Part shown: piece after piece, positions 6,918 to 8,297 of the stretch
Numbering within the stretch: the first letter of the stretch is position 1
Layout of the letters: each line of letters starts with the position of its first letter
Origin: an uncultured Collinsella sp.
GTDB lineage: Bacteria; Actinomycetota; Coriobacteriia; Coriobacteriales; Coriobacteriaceae
Reading direction: 5' to 3'
DNA length: 8,297 nucleotides
Assembly: GCA_900557505.1 (NCBI GenBank)
Contig: USTC01000035.1
Coordinates: 1 to 8,297 of the forward strand
Notes under the pieces: model-generated
Database searches by the model: none
Seen by the model: only the letters and a program-made list of their open reading frames with translations
Told to the model about the DNA's origin: nothing
Program-made: the position numbers and the translations under genes

Positions 6918-6956
6918 GCGGCGCGGAACCAGCCTCCCGCGCCGCTTTTCTTTTTT
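6918..6956 (+). terminator. Intrinsic terminator or attenuator in the mnmA leader
   Basis: GCGGCGCGG (6918-6926) pairs perfectly with CCGCGCCGC (6937-6945) around a 10-nt loop, and TTTTCTTTTTT follows directly. This is a textbook terminator. It may end cysK transcripts, whose stop is 114 nt upstream. Because the only visible mnmA promoter lies just before it, it may also act on mnmA as an attenuator, or release a transcript of under 40 nt. Confidence 0.8.
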
Positions 6957-6971
6957 GGCCACATGCCACCA

Positions 6972-6984
6972 AGGAGAACCTCCT
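6972..6984 (+). promoter_or_regulatory. mnmA ribosome binding site inside a 5-bp hairpin
   Basis: AGGAG (6972-6976), AAC, CTCCT (6980-6984) forms a stem that includes the core Shine-Dalgarno and ends 1 nt before the ATG. GGAG lies 9 nt from the ATG, a normal distance, which fixes the start. Pairing would hide the ribosome site, although the stem is short and its loop tight. Confidence 0.55.
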
Positions 6985-6985
6985 C

Positions 6986-8086
6986 ATGCACAACAAGCGC
7001 GTGCTCGTCGCCATGAGCGGCGGCGTCGATTCCAGCGTGACCGCGTATCTGCTCAAAAGTCAGGGTTACGAATGTGTCGGTGCCACCATGCGCCCCCCCT
7101 GCCCCGCGCCCGATCCCGCCACGGGCATGAGTAAGGTCGACCACGACATCGCCGATGCAAAGGCCGTCGCCGAGCGCCTGGGGATACCCCATCACGTGCT
7201 CGACTTGCAGCAAACCTTCGACCGCAACGTTGTCGAGCGTTTTATGAACGCCTACCAGGAGGGGCTGACGCCCAATCCGTGCATTATCTGCAACCGCCAC
7301 ATTAAGTTTGGCGCGCTGCTCGATGCAGCGCTGGACATGGGCTGCGACTACATCGCCACGGGCCATTACGCCAAAACAAGCCAGGCGGCAGACGGCACCT
7401 GGCAGCTGCATCGCGGCGAGGACCCTAAAAAGGACCAAAGCTACTTTTTGTATTCGCTCACGCAGGAGCGCCTGGCGCACACGATCTTTCCGCTGGCAGG
7501 CCTAGACAAAGAGCGCGACGTGCGCCGCATAGCCGCCGAGCAGGGCTTTACCAACGCCCAGAAGGCCGAAAGCGAGGACATCTGCTTTATTCCAGACGGT
7601 AACTACGCGGGCTATATCGAGCGCCGCTGCGGACATCCCGCTGCACCGGGCGACATTGTGTGGCGCGACGGCAGCGTGGTCGGGCGCCACAACGGCGCGC
7701 TGCGCTACACCATCGGCCAGCGCAAAGGCCTGGGCGTCGCGATGGCGCATCCTGTGTATGTGACGGGCGTCGACGCCGCTAACAACACCGTGCATCTGGG
7801 CGAGGCCGAGGACCTGACGGCCACGGCGCTCACGGCCAACGACTGGATCTGGAGCGCCCCTGCCGACCGCATGGAGGCCGAGCTGGATGCCGGCGGCATC
7901 CGCGTGGGCGCCAAGTACCGCTACCGACAGAAAGACCAGGCAGCGATCCTTACGTGCGGCGAAGACGGGCAAATGTTGCTGACCTTTGACGAGCCGCAGC
8001 GCGCCATCGCCCCCGGCCAAGCCGTTGTAGTCTATCGCGGCGACATCGTCCTGGGCGGCGGCACCGTGACCGGCGCCATCAAATAG
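6986..8086 (+). CDS. mnmA: tRNA-specific 2-thiouridylase MnmA
   Basis: MnmA puts sulphur on C2 of uridine-34 in the tRNAs for Lys, Glu and Gln, using ATP to adenylate the base and a persulfide passed from a cysteine desulfurase. The 366 residues match the usual length (E. coli about 368). The PP-loop is SGGVDSS (11-17). The catalytic cysteines are C102 in NPCIICNRHIKFG and C200 in SEDICFIPDGNY, equivalent to E. coli C102 and C199. Other family blocks are ATGHYA (124-129), KDQSYFLY (149-156) and YTIGQRKGLG in the central domain; a beta-barrel tRNA-binding domain forms the C-terminus. In many Gram-positive genomes mnmA lies next to Rrf2 and nifS/iscS genes; here cysK takes the desulfurase's place. 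No ordinary terminator follows, only the palindrome at 8105. Confidence 0.96.
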   Translation: MHNKRVLVAMSGGVDSSVTAYLLKSQGYECVGATMRPPCPAPDPATGMSKVDHDIADAKAVAERLGIPHHVLDLQQTFDRNVVERFMNAYQEGLTPNPCIICNRHIKFGALLDAALDMGCDYIATGHYAKTSQAADGTWQLHRGEDPKKDQSYFLYSLTQERLAHTIFPLAGLDKERDVRRIAAEQGFTNAQKAESEDICFIPDGNYAGYIERRCGHPAAPGDIVWRDGSVVGRHNGALRYTIGQRKGLGVAMAHPVYVTGVDAANNTVHLGEAEDLTATALTANDWIWSAPADRMEAELDAGGIRVGAKYRYRQKDQAAILTCGEDGQMLLTFDEPQRAIAPGQAVVVYRGDIVLGGGTVTGAIK

Positions 8087-8104
8087 CCCCATCCCCTTCA
8101 TAAG

Positions 8105-8167
8105 TTGCGGTGAAATAGGGACTGTTTAAGCGTTTAAAACCGCCAAACAGTCCCTATTTCACCGCAA
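8105..8167. repeat. 63-nt element with perfect 23-bp inverted arms
   Basis: The left arm (8105-8127, from TTGCGGTGAAATAGGG) and right arm (8145-8167) are exact reverse complements around a 17-nt AT-rich loop. After a G/G mismatch on each side two more pairs are possible. No T-run lies on either strand, so it is not a standard terminator, though it could block or protect transcripts of the two genes converging here. Size and perfection suggest a MITE or REPIN-type element; the arms carry AGGGAC, loosely like the GGGAC core of the palindrome at 5148. No target-site duplication is evident. Confidence 0.75.
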
Positions 8168-8180
8168 GTTAGAGAGGACA

Positions 8181-8212
8181 GCCTCGGTCGGTACTGCCGT
8201 GTCAGCCGAGGC
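8181..8212 (-). terminator. Possible 3' hairpin of the right-edge gene
   Basis: GCCTCGG (8181-8187) pairs with CCGAGGC (8206-8212) around an 18-nt loop, 10 nt after the stop of the minus-strand gene at the edge. The minus strand continues TGTCCTCTCT, which is pyrimidine-rich but not a proper T-run. It is a weak terminator at best. Confidence 0.35.
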
Positions 8213-8222
8213 CGCTGCATCG

Positions 8223-8297
8223 TTAGCGCTGGACGTAGGCGCGAACCAGCTCGAAAGTGTTGCGCATTGCCATACTATTGACGAAAATGGACTGATC
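8223..8297 (-). CDS. C-terminal end of an unidentified gene, cut by the window edge
   Basis: An open minus-strand frame enters at 8297 and ends at TAA (8223-8225), giving 24 residues that finish MAMRNTFELVRAYVQR. Third positions are mostly G or C, as in neighbouring genes, and a hairpin follows the stop, so a real gene end is plausible. The peptide is too short to assign, and I do not recognise the family. It would converge with mnmA. Confidence 0.5.
   Translation of the reverse strand, partial: DQSIFVNSMAMRNTFELVRAYVQR

Overview
The window is GC-rich DNA with strong G/C preference at third codon positions. Gene content and protein style suggest an anaerobic gut actinobacterium of the Coriobacteriia, most likely Collinsella or a close relative. 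That placement is inferred from protein resemblance only. Every gene but the two at the edges is complete.

Layout. At the left, on the minus strand, is a recombination-repair operon: addB (717-3869) followed after 3 nt by addA (711 down to a stop at 12-14). AddA should be above 1000 residues, yet its frame closes after 233 codons, just past a run of seven T's. Upstream on the same strand is a small TrpR/YerC-type regulator (4055-4354) with its own terminator (4001-4027). A 323-nt gap separates it from a divergent plus-strand gene for a four-helix membrane protein of the YvlD/'phage holin' family (4678-5043), which ends in a strong terminator (5084-5120).

The right half is a sulphur-metabolism group. 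An Rrf2-family regulator with four clustered cysteines (minus, 5184-5612) is divergent from cysK (plus, 5866-6804). The 253 nt between them hold two tandem promoters for cysK and several small palindromes over promoter elements. mnmA, a tRNA 2-thiolase (6986-8086), follows on the plus strand. Its leader is unusual: an extended -10 promoter runs straight into an intrinsic terminator, and the ribosome binding site lies in a small hairpin. CysK makes cysteine, MnmA uses cysteine-derived sulphur for tRNA, and the Rrf2 protein probably senses Fe-S or cysteine status. No cysteine desulfurase is encoded here. The right edge carries the last 24 codons of an unidentified minus-strand gene.

Intergenic palindromes are the other theme. 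Two 31-nt elements (3955-3985, 5148-5178) share a central core at the same offset but have different, self-complementary arms. A 63-nt element with perfect 23-bp arms lies downstream of mnmA. They look like REP/MITE-type mobile repeats, though no transposase is present. Nothing here is clearly a wholly new system. The best leads are the interrupted addA, the mnmA leader, the Rrf2-cysK control region and the palindrome family.
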